A DNA stretch of 21,565 bases from Hyphomicrobiaceae bacterium UBA2767 (lineage in GTDB: Bacteria > Pseudomonadota > Alphaproteobacteria > Rhizobiales > Methyloligellaceae), in the NCBI GenBank assembly GCA_002352635.1, contig DEIT01000089.1, positions 18,006 to 39,570 on the forward strand, given 5' to 3'. Of this stretch, positions 1-8,274 are shown one piece after another. The number at the start of each line of letters is the position of its first letter. Position 1 is the stretch's first letter. Position numbers and translations under genes: made by a program. The notes under the pieces were generated by a model, which was not told where the DNA came from, ran no database searches, and was given only the letters and a program-made list of their open reading frames with translations.

Positions 1-69
1 GCTCCCGGCGAGGTCTCGGCTGAGCAGCTCAAGGAGCTGCATATCAGGTTGAACTTGCCCAAGACCTGA
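1..69 (+). CDS. 3' end of an unrecognised upstream gene (partial)
   Basis: Reading from base 1 gives 22 codons, APGEVSAEQLKELHIRLNLP followed by KT, then TGA at 67-69. The other two forward frames also stop early, and this one has the most protein-like composition (charged, amphipathic, ending in a basic tail). I do not recognise the family, and too little is present to assign one. The gene would run in the same direction as maeB, with 83 bp between its stop and the maeB start. It could also be non-coding sequence that happens to be open. Confidence 0.35.
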   Translation, partial: APGEVSAEQLKELHIRLNLPKT

Positions 70-152
70 TGCGGGATGTCATGGATTCGCAGCGACGACT
101 CCCCTAAGCTTGCTATGCGCGAATTCTGCGTACGCAAAAGGGGGAACACGAC

Positions 153-2447
153 ATGCCGAGTAACATGTCGGATTTGTCGGATGAGTTGAAATCCGGCGCA
201 CTTATCTATCACTCGCAGCCCAGACCTGGAAAACTCGAAATTACCGCGACAAAACCGCTGGTGAACCAGCGTGATCTGGCGCTTGCTTATTCTCCCGGTG
301 TTGCAGCCGCTTGTGAGGCTATCGCGGAAGATGCCGCCGAGGCAGCCAACCTCACGACGCGCGCAAACCTCGTCGCCGTCATAACAAATGGCACGGCCGT
401 GCTTGGTCTTGGAGCCATCGGACCGCTGGCGTCAAAGCCGGTGATGGAGGGGAAGGCCGTCCTGTTCAAGAAATTCGCCGGCATCGATGTGTTCGATATA
501 GAGGTCGACGCCCTGGAGGCGGACCGTTTTTGCGATGTGGTTTCGGCTCTTGAACCGACATTCGGCGGTATCAACCTGGAAGACATCAAGGCGCCGGAAT
601 GCTTTGAGATTGAGGATCAGCTGCGCGAGCGGATGAACATTCCGGTCTTCCATGACGATCAGCATGGCACTGCGATCATCGTTTGTGCAGCCATCCGCAA
701 CGGGTTGAAACTCGCCAAGAAGCCCTTGTCCAAAGCAAAGATCGTGACGTCCGGGGCAGGGGCGGCAGCGCTCGCCTGCCTCAACCTGCTTGTCGCGCTC
801 GGTGCCAACCCTAAGAACATCTGGGTCACGGATATTGACGGCGTGGTCTACAAGGGCCGCAAGAAGAGCATGGACCGGTGGAAGTCGGTGTTTGCTCAGG
901 ATACCGACAAGCGCACGCTGGGCGAGGTCATCGACAAGGCGGATGTCTTCCTGGGCCTTTCAGCCGGAGGCGTTTTGAAGCCCGACATGGTCAAGCGCAT
1001 GACCAAGAAACCACTCATCATGGCGCTGGCGAACCCGAACCCCGAGATCACGCCGGAGGACGCTCGCAAGGCCGCTCCGAACGCCATGATCTGCACCGGC
1101 CGGTCCGACTATCCCAACCAGGTCAACAACGTCCTGTGTTTTCCCTACATATTCCGTGGTGCCCTCGATGCCGGCGCAACAGCGATCAACGACGAGATGA
1201 AGATTGCCGCCATCGAGGCTATCGCGGCGCTGACGCACGAGGCCTCGTCAGATGTTGCCGCCAAAGCCTATGAGGATGCCGTCCATACCTTTGGCCCGAA
1301 CTACCTCATTCCGTCTCCGTTCGATCCGCGGCTGATCTTGCGGATCGCGCCGGCTGTTGCACGTGCGGCTGAGGAAACCGGCGTTGCCACGCGGGCGATT
1401 GAGGATTTCGACGCCTACGAAGAAAAGCTCAACCGTTTTATTTTCCGTTCCGGCACCATCATGAAGCCGGTGTTCCAAACTGCGAAAGCTGATCCCAAGA
1501 AGGTGATCTACGCCGAAGGCGAGGATGAGCGCATCCTGCGTGCTGCGCAGATCGTGCTTGAGGATGGTATTGCAAAACCTGTTCTCATTGGCCGGCCCGA
1601 CGTTGTCGAAGGGCGGCTCGAACGGCACGGCCTTGCCATCAGGCCTGGCAAGGATTTCGAACTCGTAAACCCGCAGAGTGACCCGCGCTTCCGCGACTAT
1701 GTCGACACCTATTACGACCTCACGTGTCGCAAGGGCATTACGATGGAAAACGCCCAGACGATGGTGAGGACGCGAGCAACCGTAATCGCGGCCCTCGCGG
1801 TCAAGCGTGGCGAGGCCGATGCGATGATCTGTGGCCTGCATGGCCGATATTTGCGTCACCTGAAGCATATTGACGAAGTGATCGGCATGGCTCCGGGCGT
1901 GCGTGATTTTTCAGCCCTCAGCCTGGTTATCGTGTCGAGGGGTGCGTATTTCCTCGCTGACACTCAAGTCTCGGTAGATCCCAAGGCCGAGGAAATTGCG
2001 GAAATGGTGCTGCTGACGGCGGAGCATGTGCGCTGCTTCGGCATTACGCCGAAAATTGCTCTCCTCTCTCATTCCAGTTTCGGCAGTTCGAATGCTGGAA
2101 GTGCTCAAAAAATGCGAGATGCGCTCGATCTGCTGCGCGAGAAGGATCCGGATCTGGAAGTGGAAGGGGAGATGCATGGGGACGCAGCGCTTGACGCGGC
2201 CTACCGCGAACGCGAATTCCCAAACTCAAGACTGACGGGCGAAGCCAATATTCTCATCATGCCTGATCTCGATGCGGCCAATATCTCCTATCAGTTGATC
2301 AAGGGCATGGCTGATGCGCTGCCTGTCGGGCCCATTTTGTTGGGGGCGGCGAAGCCCGCGCATATTCTGACACCGTCAGTAACCGCGCGGGGTGTCGTTA
2401 ACATGACAGCGATCTCCGTGGTCGATGCCCAGAGAAACGATGCTTGA
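153..2447 (+). CDS. maeB: NADP-dependent malic enzyme with C-terminal phosphotransacetylase-like domain
   Basis: This cytoplasmic enzyme decarboxylates malate to pyruvate with reduction of NAD(P). The 764-residue protein is a fusion: malic N-terminal domain (about 18-160), NAD(P)-binding domain (about 162-400, nucleotide loop TSGAGAAAL near 199-207), and a PTA/PTB-type domain (about 435-760). Visible active-site elements are Tyr46 in LAYSPGV, Lys101 in EGKAVLFK, the metal ligands in NLED (142-145), and HDDQHGTA (167-174). In rhizobial homologues (Dme/Tme) the PTA-like domain does not confer phosphotransacetylase activity and is linked to regulation by acetyl-CoA. The length matches Tme of Sinorhizobium. 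The ATG at 153 is preceded by AGGGGGA (139-145) at 7 nt spacing; an ATG at 165 is a weaker alternative. MaeB versus Dme cofactor preference cannot be read from sequence. Confidence 0.95.
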   Translation: MPSNMSDLSDELKSGALIYHSQPRPGKLEITATKPLVNQRDLALAYSPGVAAACEAIAEDAAEAANLTTRANLVAVITNGTAVLGLGAIGPLASKPVMEGKAVLFKKFAGIDVFDIEVDALEADRFCDVVSALEPTFGGINLEDIKAPECFEIEDQLRERMNIPVFHDDQHGTAIIVCAAIRNGLKLAKKPLSKAKIVTSGAGAAALACLNLLVALGANPKNIWVTDIDGVVYKGRKKSMDRWKSVFAQDTDKRTLGEVIDKADVFLGLSAGGVLKPDMVKRMTKKPLIMALANPNPEITPEDARKAAPNAMICTGRSDYPNQVNNVLCFPYIFRGALDAGATAINDEMKIAAIEAIAALTHEASSDVAAKAYEDAVHTFGPNYLIPSPFDPRLILRIAPAVARAAEETGVATRAIEDFDAYEEKLNRFIFRSGTIMKPVFQTAKADPKKVIYAEGEDERILRAAQIVLEDGIAKPVLIGRPDVVEGRLERHGLAIRPGKDFELVNPQSDPRFRDYVDTYYDLTCRKGITMENAQTMVRTRATVIAALAVKRGEADAMICGLHGRYLRHLKHIDEVIGMAPGVRDFSALSLVIVSRGAYFLADTQVSVDPKAEEIAEMVLLTAEHVRCFGITPKIALLSHSSFGSSNAGSAQKMRDALDLLREKDPDLEVEGEMHGDAALDAAYREREFPNSRLTGEANILIMPDLDAANISYQLIKGMADALPVGPILLGAAKPAHILTPSVTARGVVNMTAISVVDAQRNDA

Positions 2448-2483
2448 GTGAATTGGCTCGTCTCTGTCCCCGACGATGTGGTC

Positions 2484-2512
2484 TTGGCATGTGTCTCTGC
2501 CGGGGCTATCCC
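2484..2512 (+). promoter_or_regulatory. Possible promoter of the tRNA-Leu gene
   Basis: TTGGCA (2484-2489) and TATCCC (2507-2512) are separated by 17 bp, and the second element ends 20 bp before the mature tRNA. The -35-like box matches the sigma-70 consensus at five of six positions, the -10-like box only at its first three. A GC-rich stretch after the -10 box would suit a stringently controlled tRNA promoter. Read-through from maeB, which stops 85 bp upstream of the tRNA, is the alternative. Confidence 0.3.
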
Positions 2513-2532
2513 TTGGGAGCCATGGGTCAAAT

Positions 2533-2621
2533 GCGGACGTGGTGGAACTGGTAGACACACGGGACTTAAAATCCCGAGGGGGGTAACCCCCGTGCGGGTT
2601 CGAGTCCCGCCGTCCGCACCA
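2533..2621 (+). tRNA. tRNA-Leu (anticodon UAA), CCA encoded
   Basis: The acceptor arms GCGGACG (2533-2539) and CGTCCGC (2611-2617) pair perfectly. The anticodon stem CGGGA/TCCCG encloses the loop CTTAAAA, giving anticodon TAA at 2567-2569. A long class II variable arm (GGGGG, loop, CCCCC) and the T-loop GGTTCGAGTCC follow. The discriminator base is A2618 and CCA is encoded at 2619-2621. The gene stands alone between maeB and the convergent histidine kinase gene. No clear terminator hairpin is visible in the 31 bp before the kinase stop codon. Confidence 0.97.
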
Positions 2622-2652
2622 ACATCTCCAAGAAGAACAGGCGAGCCGGCCC

Positions 2653-5463
2653 TTAGGCTTCAAGCACCACAGTTTCTGCCGTGTTCGGATCACACGCCTT
2701 CTTGTACTCATTGATCTTGTTCAGAGCCGCTACAAGTTCGGCCTGGAGGCTGGCCAGTTGTACTTTCAGCTCTTGAATTTTGCCGGCTTTGGCTTGCACT
2801 TCCAGTTGTTCGCATGCGGCAGCCAACCTGACGGCTCCAATATTGCCGCACATCGATTTAAGCGCATGGGCTGCATCGGCGATCTGTTTCTCACCCCCGT
2901 CACGAGCCGTCTCGGCAAGCTTCAGCAATGCAGCGGGCGCATGCTGTTCAAAGAGCGTGAGAACGCGGGCAACCAACTCTCCCGCCTCATTGATGTCGCA
3001 TCCGATGGCGTCGCACAGCACGCTTTCATCGATGATTGCCAGTTGGCCTGCTTGTTCCGAAGCGGTCGCGGGCTGGGTTTCGGTTTCTTGTAGTGGCGGC
3101 ACCTCGCTGGCTTGGCGCATTTCTTCGGGCAGAAAACGTTCGAAGGCTTCCGCGAGGTCCGTGATCCGGAAGGGTTTGGTCATGTAGCTGTCCATGCCCG
3201 CTTCACGCCACTCCTCGGCACTGGTTCCCGCAACGTGGGCCGTCAAGGCAACGATCGGAACACGACGCCCGGTAGCGGTTTCGGCGGCGCGAATCTGCCG
3301 GGTCGCCTCGAAGCCGTCCACTTCCGGCATACTGCAGTCCATGAAGATGAGATGATAGATTTTCTCGTTTGCTGCACGCACTGCCGCCGCGCCGTCCTCA
3401 ACCAGATCTGGCAGCACTGCCATTTGTCTCAGAGCTTCAGCGACGACTTCCCGGTTTACCGGGCTGTCGTCGGCAACCAGGACATCGGCCCCGTCATATG
3501 AAGGCGGCTTGGTACTTTCGTGACGTTCCAGGAGCGATTGGCCTCTTGGCTTGCCATTCTCAAGTCTGTCGACCAGTCCGTGAATGGCATTGCGGGAAAC
3601 CGGACGCATCAGCACGTCGTGCGCCCGCTCAGATCTGATCAGTTCATCGGAATGAACATCTCCGAGTTGAGAGACACAAACCAGATAGGGCGATCCATTT
3701 GCGCCAATGGCAGTTTCAGGAATTCCGGCGATCAATTCCGGTTCTGCCAACACGAGGTCTGTTCCTTGTTGCAATGCGGTGGCGAGCTCGCCACCGGTGA
3801 CCGACACGACTTCGATGCCGCGGTCCGTCAGATAGTCGGCGATTGATTGGCAGGTAGCATTGCCATCGACAGAGACGGCGCATTTGCGCAGGTTACAATT
3901 CTCGCGGGAGTTTCCGCTTTCTGGAACGTCGGCAATTTCCGGGCACTCTACGGTAAAGAAAAACTCCGAACCCGCACCCTCGACGCTCGCGACCGCAATC
4001 TCTCCATTCATGGCCGATACCAGTCGTTTGCAGATTGCGAGCCCCAGGCCTGTTCCGCCGAAGCGGCGAGTGGTGGTCTGATCGGCCTGGGAGAAGGACT
4101 CAAAGACCGTCGCAAGCTTGTCTTGCGCAATGCCGATGCCGGTATCGTGGACCGCAAAGCGCAGCATGCTGGCACTGTCTGAATTGTCGATACTGACAAC
4201 CACTTTCACATGCCCGCTATCGGTGAATTTCAGGGCATTGTTGACCAGGTTTGAGAGGACTTGATTTAGCCTGATGGGGTCGCCTGTGATGGCCATCGGA
4301 ACGCCGGGCGCGACATAACCCGCCAGGTCGAGCCCTTTGCTTGACGCCTTGTCCCAGAACAGGCTGAGCACGTCATCAACAACGGCCGCGGGGTCAAGGC
4401 TGATCCGCTCAAGCTCCATCTTGCCTGACTCGATTTTTGAGAAGTCCAGGATGTCATTGATGATCGTGAGCAGGCTCTGGCCGGATTTGACGACAATATC
4501 AGCATAGCGGCGGTACCTGTCAGCCAGGTTAGCCGATGCAAGGAGTTCCGCCATCACCAGCATCCCGTTCATCGGTGTGCGGATTTCGTGGCTCATGGTG
4601 GCGAGGAAATCGGACTTTGCGGCATTAGCGTCTTCAGCAACGTCCTTTGCGAGCCTGAGGTCGTGCGTGCGCTCATCAACTGTTTGCTCAAGCTCTTCGC
4701 GGTGCCGGGCCAGGCGGTCATCTCGAGCGCGTATTTGCACCAGCATCTTGTTGAACGTGGCGACCAGTACGCCGGTCTCGTCGTCGGATGCATGGTCTAC
4801 GGATTGCTCGAAATTCTGGGACTGTTCCACTTCGAACATGGTTTGCGTCAGCTTGCGCAGCGGGTCGGTAATGCGCCGCTGCAGCCTGAATGCAATGATG
4901 ACACCGATGGCACCGGAGAGAATTGCGGCGGCAAGCCCGGTAAGCAGGCCTTCAATCAGGCTATGGCGCAGGTCATCAGTTTTGACCAAAACCTTTAGCC
5001 GGCCGATCTGTTCACCACCTTTCATGACGTCGACACCGACGTCGAGCGAAGAGCGGAGGAAAATCGGTAACTCGGCGTGCTCTTCAAGTGAAACAGCGGA
5101 GCCGAGCTCGGCGAGGACATTACCTGAAAGGTCTTCCACCCTTGCATGGGAGAAAGATGGAATCTTACCGATAGCGCGTAGCGTCTTGAGGATCGCTATC
5201 CGGTCGCGGGCTGCAACCGGGTCGGCGACCGCGGATGCAAATATGTTTGCGGTGGCGGTTATTTCTGCAGTCTTCGCCGCAGAGTAGCGCATTGTTTCGC
5301 GCCAGCTGTTCGCGGCTGTAACAAGCAGGATCGTTGTTACGATCCCAACGAGGACGACACCGATGATCTTGCGCCGGATCGTCGAACGCACCGCGAGTGA
5401 AGGAGGCGGACTTGCAGGCGACACGAATCGTTCTCCGGTTTGAAGGCAAAACTCACCCCGCAT
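2653..5463 (-). CDS. Membrane hybrid sensor histidine kinase with two receiver domains and HPt
   Basis: This is a 936-residue inner-membrane kinase that can carry a whole phosphorelay. In order: transmembrane segment about 32-54; periplasmic sensor about 55-168 (CHASE8-like in size and position, not recognised by motif); second transmembrane segment about 170-193; HAMP about 194-246; coiled coil; HisKA with phospho-acceptor His292 in SHEIRTPMNGM; HATPase with N box (NQVLSNLVNNALKF, 400-413), G1 DTGIGI and G2 GGTGLGLAICKRL. A degenerate receiver follows (about 524-632), then an intact receiver (about 659-778; Asp665/666, Asp709, Lys763) and HPt with His866 in DAAHALKSMCGNIGA. The C-terminus is coiled-coil-like. 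The ATG start has a poor Shine-Dalgarno; GTG at 5424 (residue 14) has GGAG 8 nt upstream and may be the true start. The gene is divergent from the Tad-like gene. The ligand is unknown. Confidence 0.93.
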   Translation of the reverse strand: MRGEFCLQTGERFVSPASPPPSLAVRSTIRRKIIGVVLVGIVTTILLVTAANSWRETMRYSAAKTAEITATANIFASAVADPVAARDRIAILKTLRAIGKIPSFSHARVEDLSGNVLAELGSAVSLEEHAELPIFLRSSLDVGVDVMKGGEQIGRLKVLVKTDDLRHSLIEGLLTGLAAAILSGAIGVIIAFRLQRRITDPLRKLTQTMFEVEQSQNFEQSVDHASDDETGVLVATFNKMLVQIRARDDRLARHREELEQTVDERTHDLRLAKDVAEDANAAKSDFLATMSHEIRTPMNGMLVMAELLASANLADRYRRYADIVVKSGQSLLTIINDILDFSKIESGKMELERISLDPAAVVDDVLSLFWDKASSKGLDLAGYVAPGVPMAITGDPIRLNQVLSNLVNNALKFTDSGHVKVVVSIDNSDSASMLRFAVHDTGIGIAQDKLATVFESFSQADQTTTRRFGGTGLGLAICKRLVSAMNGEIAVASVEGAGSEFFFTVECPEIADVPESGNSRENCNLRKCAVSVDGNATCQSIADYLTDRGIEVVSVTGGELATALQQGTDLVLAEPELIAGIPETAIGANGSPYLVCVSQLGDVHSDELIRSERAHDVLMRPVSRNAIHGLVDRLENGKPRGQSLLERHESTKPPSYDGADVLVADDSPVNREVVAEALRQMAVLPDLVEDGAAAVRAANEKIYHLIFMDCSMPEVDGFEATRQIRAAETATGRRVPIVALTAHVAGTSAEEWREAGMDSYMTKPFRITDLAEAFERFLPEEMRQASEVPPLQETETQPATASEQAGQLAIIDESVLCDAIGCDINEAGELVARVLTLFEQHAPAALLKLAETARDGGEKQIADAAHALKSMCGNIGAVRLAAACEQLEVQAKAGKIQELKVQLASLQAELVAALNKINEYKKACDPNTAETVVLEA

Positions 5464-5610
5464 CCTAGGAGAACGTGGTTAACCGACTCTCTCTGTTCTT
5501 GATCGCGTTAGGCGACTGTCAACCGTGACCAGCAATTCGAGAAAAGTTTACTCAATTGCAATCCATGGTTGTTTTAATGGCTGCTTACTACCGTAGGCCA
5601 GAATGGCTGC

Positions 5611-5616
5611 AAGGGA
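5611..5616 (+). promoter_or_regulatory. Shine-Dalgarno deciding the start of the Tad-like gene
   Basis: AAGGGA lies 7 nt before the ATG at 5624. The upstream in-frame ATG at 5603 has only TAGG 5 nt ahead of it. The inner ATG is therefore preferred. Confidence 0.5.
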
Positions 5617-5623
5617 CGCGAGA

Positions 5624-7006
5624 ATGGCGATCAGAGGGAACTTACCGGGCAAGTTTGCTCGTTTAATCGGGCGTTTTGCACGCAATGCGAGCGGTGCAAC
5701 GGCCATTCTGTTTGCAGTTGCACTTCCGGTCCTTCTGATGGCGGTGGGCGGCGGAATTGATTATGCGAGCCTTTCTTTACAGAAGAGCCGGTTGCAGGTG
5801 GCATCGGACGCAGCCGCTGTTGCAGCGGCGCGCGAGCTGCACCTTGCCAACGCGGAGCCCGCCCGTCTTCAGCCAATTGTTGAAAGTGTCGTCAATGCGA
5901 ATCTTGGGGATCGTGCATCAGGCGTCGACGTAAAAACGACGGCGACCGTCGATCCTCTCGCTGTCACCGTCGATCTCAAACAGAGTTTCGATGGCTTTTT
6001 TCTCAATCAGTTCCTCAACACCCAACTTGGGGCGCATTCCGTCGCGCGTGTTTCGGGCGGGACCGCTCTGTGCGTCCTTGCACTGGACGAACGCGCTCGC
6101 GGAAATATTACACTGGAGATGAGCGCGCGGCTTACCGGGAATGAGTGTGCCGTCTATTCCAATTCGCGTAGTCCTACAGGAATCATTTCCAAGAATGGGG
6201 CGCGCCTCGAGGCCGGGCTGATTTGCTCGACCGGCGGGACCGAAGGCGGTTCGTCCAACTTTGAGCCTGAGGCGCTGACCGATTGCCCGCCAATGGAAGA
6301 CCCGCTGGCCAACAGGCCGGAACCGCCGGTTGGTTCCTGCACCGAAACCGATCTGAATATTGGTGGTGTGAAAGCCAATCAGGGGCAACAGGTTAAAGGG
6401 CTCAACGAGGAAACAAAGGCGGAATCCAAAGGCAAGGAAGAAAAAGCCGACAAGGACTCAGGCCCACCCGCGAGCGACGAGTCAGAGACCGTGACCTTGA
6501 AGCCTGGAACCTATTGCGGCGGCATCGCGATCGGCGGTGCTTCCCAGGTCACGCTGCTGCCAGGCATCTATGTCATCAAGGACGGCCCGCTGTTTGTTAC
6601 CGACTACGCAACGCTGGAAGGCAAGAATGTCGGGTTCTACTTCGTTGGCAGGGGCGCCACCCTGTTGTTCGATGCCAACACGATGATCAGCCTTGCCGCG
6701 CCGGAAAGCGGGCCAATGGCCGGTCTTCTGTTTTTTCAGTCTCGCGATGCGAAGATCAATGAACGGTTCAGCATCCTGAGCGACAACGCCCGTGTGCTTG
6801 AGGGCACGCTGTATATCCCCAAGGCGCATCTCTATATCGACGCCGATGAGCCAATCGCGGACCAATCCGCCTACACGGTCATTATCAGCAACAGCATGTC
6901 GCTTTTTGCCGGACCGCATGTGGTGCTCAATACAGATTATGAGGCGACCGACGTGCCGGTGCCGGCGGGGATAGCCCACGACCGGATTATCAAACTGACA
7001 GAATAG
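5624..7006 (+). CDS. TadE/TadG-like membrane-anchored protein with unusual C-terminal region
   Basis: The N-terminus (FARNASGATAILFAVALPVLL, then GGGIDYASLSLQKSRLQVASDAAAVAAAR) is the typical Flp-pilus TadE/G-like segment: a short basic cytosolic stretch, one membrane helix (about residues 25-43) and an exported domain. Classical TadG carries a C-terminal von Willebrand A domain; I see no MIDAS motif here. Instead there is a Cys-containing middle part, a Lys/Glu-rich linker (about 253-288), and a C-terminal region of alternating short beta-like strands (VTLKPGTYCGGIAI, VTLLPGIYVIKDGPL, VGFYFVGRGATLLFD) that suggests a right-handed beta-helix. Numbering starts at ATG 5624 (460 aa); the ATG at 5603 would add seven residues. 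No tad/cpa export genes are nearby, so it would depend on a locus elsewhere or act alone. The role is probably surface or envelope; the exact function is unknown. Confidence 0.8.
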   Translation: MAIRGNLPGKFARLIGRFARNASGATAILFAVALPVLLMAVGGGIDYASLSLQKSRLQVASDAAAVAAARELHLANAEPARLQPIVESVVNANLGDRASGVDVKTTATVDPLAVTVDLKQSFDGFFLNQFLNTQLGAHSVARVSGGTALCVLALDERARGNITLEMSARLTGNECAVYSNSRSPTGIISKNGARLEAGLICSTGGTEGGSSNFEPEALTDCPPMEDPLANRPEPPVGSCTETDLNIGGVKANQGQQVKGLNEETKAESKGKEEKADKDSGPPASDESETVTLKPGTYCGGIAIGGASQVTLLPGIYVIKDGPLFVTDYATLEGKNVGFYFVGRGATLLFDANTMISLAAPESGPMAGLLFFQSRDAKINERFSILSDNARVLEGTLYIPKAHLYIDADEPIADQSAYTVIISNSMSLFAGPHVVLNTDYEATDVPVPAGIAHDRIIKLTE

Positions 7007-7012
7007 GGCTTC

Positions 7013-7042
7013 CCAAGCGTTTCCAGCTCGCGAAACGCTTGG
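7013..7042 (+). terminator. Perfect 11-bp inverted repeat between the Tad-like and REC-EAL genes
   Basis: CCAAGCGTTTC (7013-7023) and GAAACGCTTGG (7032-7042) are exact reverse complements around an 8-nt loop. The element starts 7 nt after the stop of the Tad-like gene and ends 15 nt before the ATG of the REC-EAL gene. No T-run follows, so it is not a textbook intrinsic terminator. It may instead be a partial terminator, an mRNA-stabilising hairpin, or an operator tuning the downstream gene relative to the upstream one. Confidence 0.5.
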
Positions 7043-7057
7043 AATGGGATCAATTGG

Positions 7058-8266
7058 ATGGGGCACGTGATGGAGCAGGGGCGGGCGATAGACGAAATCC
7101 TTCTTGTGGATGACGATCCCATTCTGTGTGCGATCGTGGAGCGGCATTTTCAAAAACGCGGAGCAGGTCGCGTCACGAGTGCGAGTGACGGCGTGCAAGC
7201 GCTCAGGATACTGGACGAAGAGCAATTTGATCCCGGTTTCCTGCTTTGCGATCTCAATATGCCGAACATGGATGGAATTGAGTTCCTAAGGCACCTGGAA
7301 CAGCGGAATTTCAATGGCGCAATCGCCATTCTGAGTGGCGAGGACGATTCCGTGATTTCTCTTGCGGAATCTTTGGCGCGGGCACATGCACTGAATGTCG
7401 TCGGCAAGATTCGCAAACCACTCAAAGCAGACGAACTCGATGACCTAATTTCACAGGCTCAACGAAAACTGTCGGCTGCGTCGCAAAAATCAGATCAAAC
7501 TCTGACCGCCGACGAGTTGCGCAACGCAATAGCCGCTGGCCAAATCATCGCCTTTCATCAGCCCAAGGTACATGCGCAATCCGGTGCGTTCGTTGGCACC
7601 GAGGCTCTTGCGCGCTGGAACCATCCGGAAATGGGGATTATTCCGCCATCGCTTTTCATCACGCTGGCTGAGGAAAACGGTCTCATCGCAGCTCTGACCG
7701 ATGCGGTTCTGAAGGACGCGCTTGCGCAAGTTCAGAACTGGAAATTTCGCAATGTCGTTGCCAGCTGCTCGATTAATCTCAGTCCTGATGTTCTGACAAA
7801 CATCGATCTTCCCGATGAACTTTCGGCAAGAGTTGACGCTGCCGGTCTGGATCGTAGACAGATCATTTTTGAGATCACCGAAGGTTCACTGTTGCTGAAA
7901 GATGCTGTGCCAATGGAAGTGTTGGCGCGCTTGCGTCTCAAAGGATTCGACCTCTCCGTGGACGACTTCTGCACCGGGCACTCCAATATCGAGACGCTCA
8001 GAAGCTTCCCGTTTTCCGAGCTTAAGATTGATAGATCCTTCGTCTCGGCAATGCTGGACGATTCTTTCGCTGCCGAAAGCGTACGGGCCAGTGTCGAGTT
8101 GGCGAAACAGCTTGATCTTCGCCTAGTTGCGGAAGGCGTGGAGACACAGAAAGTATGTGACGAGGTTCGAAAGATGGGCATTGATCACATACAAGGATTC
8201 CTCTTCGGGAAACCGATGCCGGGTGAAGAGTTGATCCAATGGCTTATGGGTTACCGGACAGCTTGA
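7058..8266 (+). CDS. REC-EAL response regulator, probable c-di-GMP phosphodiesterase
   Basis: Residues about 11-135 form a receiver: acidic cluster Asp18-20, phospho-acceptor Asp65 in LLCDLNMPNMDG, Ser93 and Lys120. Residues about 150-395 form an EAL domain, which hydrolyses c-di-GMP to pGpG. Catalytic and metal-binding elements are present: EALAR (182-186), INLS around Asn240, FEITE (271-275), VDDF (301-304), LKID with Lys323, AEGVET (358-363) and IQGFLF with Gln379. One deviation is DDFCTG in place of the usual DDFGTG in loop 6. There is no DNA-binding domain, so output should be enzymatic. The ATG at 7058 has GGGA 8 nt upstream; ATG at 7070 is an alternative. It lies downstream of the Tad-like gene, and the HPt of the nearby hybrid kinase is a plausible phosphodonor (inference). 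The stop is 8 bp from the convergent mccB stop. Confidence 0.93.
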   Translation: MGHVMEQGRAIDEILLVDDDPILCAIVERHFQKRGAGRVTSASDGVQALRILDEEQFDPGFLLCDLNMPNMDGIEFLRHLEQRNFNGAIAILSGEDDSVISLAESLARAHALNVVGKIRKPLKADELDDLISQAQRKLSAASQKSDQTLTADELRNAIAAGQIIAFHQPKVHAQSGAFVGTEALARWNHPEMGIIPPSLFITLAEENGLIAALTDAVLKDALAQVQNWKFRNVVASCSINLSPDVLTNIDLPDELSARVDAAGLDRRQIIFEITEGSLLLKDAVPMEVLARLRLKGFDLSVDDFCTGHSNIETLRSFPFSELKIDRSFVSAMLDDSFAAESVRASVELAKQLDLRLVAEGVETQKVCDEVRKMGIDHIQGFLFGKPMPGEELIQWLMGYRTA

Positions 8267-8274
8267 CCGGAAAA

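Noticed and set aside
2468..2505. CCCCG/CGGGG pair after maeB as a terminator
   Set aside because: The arms are only 5 bp with a 28-nt loop and no T-run follows. The interval is better read as tRNA promoter sequence.
2533..2621. tRNA-Leu as an integration site of a mobile element
   Set aside because: No integrase, no repeated 3' tRNA fragment and no change in gene character were seen in the window.
4577..5287. Plus-strand frame (236 aa) antisense to the histidine kinase
   Set aside because: The product is Ser/Arg-rich without domain signals, while the kinase reading frame over the same bases carries HAMP and HisKA motifs.
5477..5484. GGTTAACC palindrome as a CtrA-type site between the kinase and Tad-like genes
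   Set aside because: Only one TTAACC half-site is present without the TTAA-N7-TTAA arrangement, so chance is as likely.
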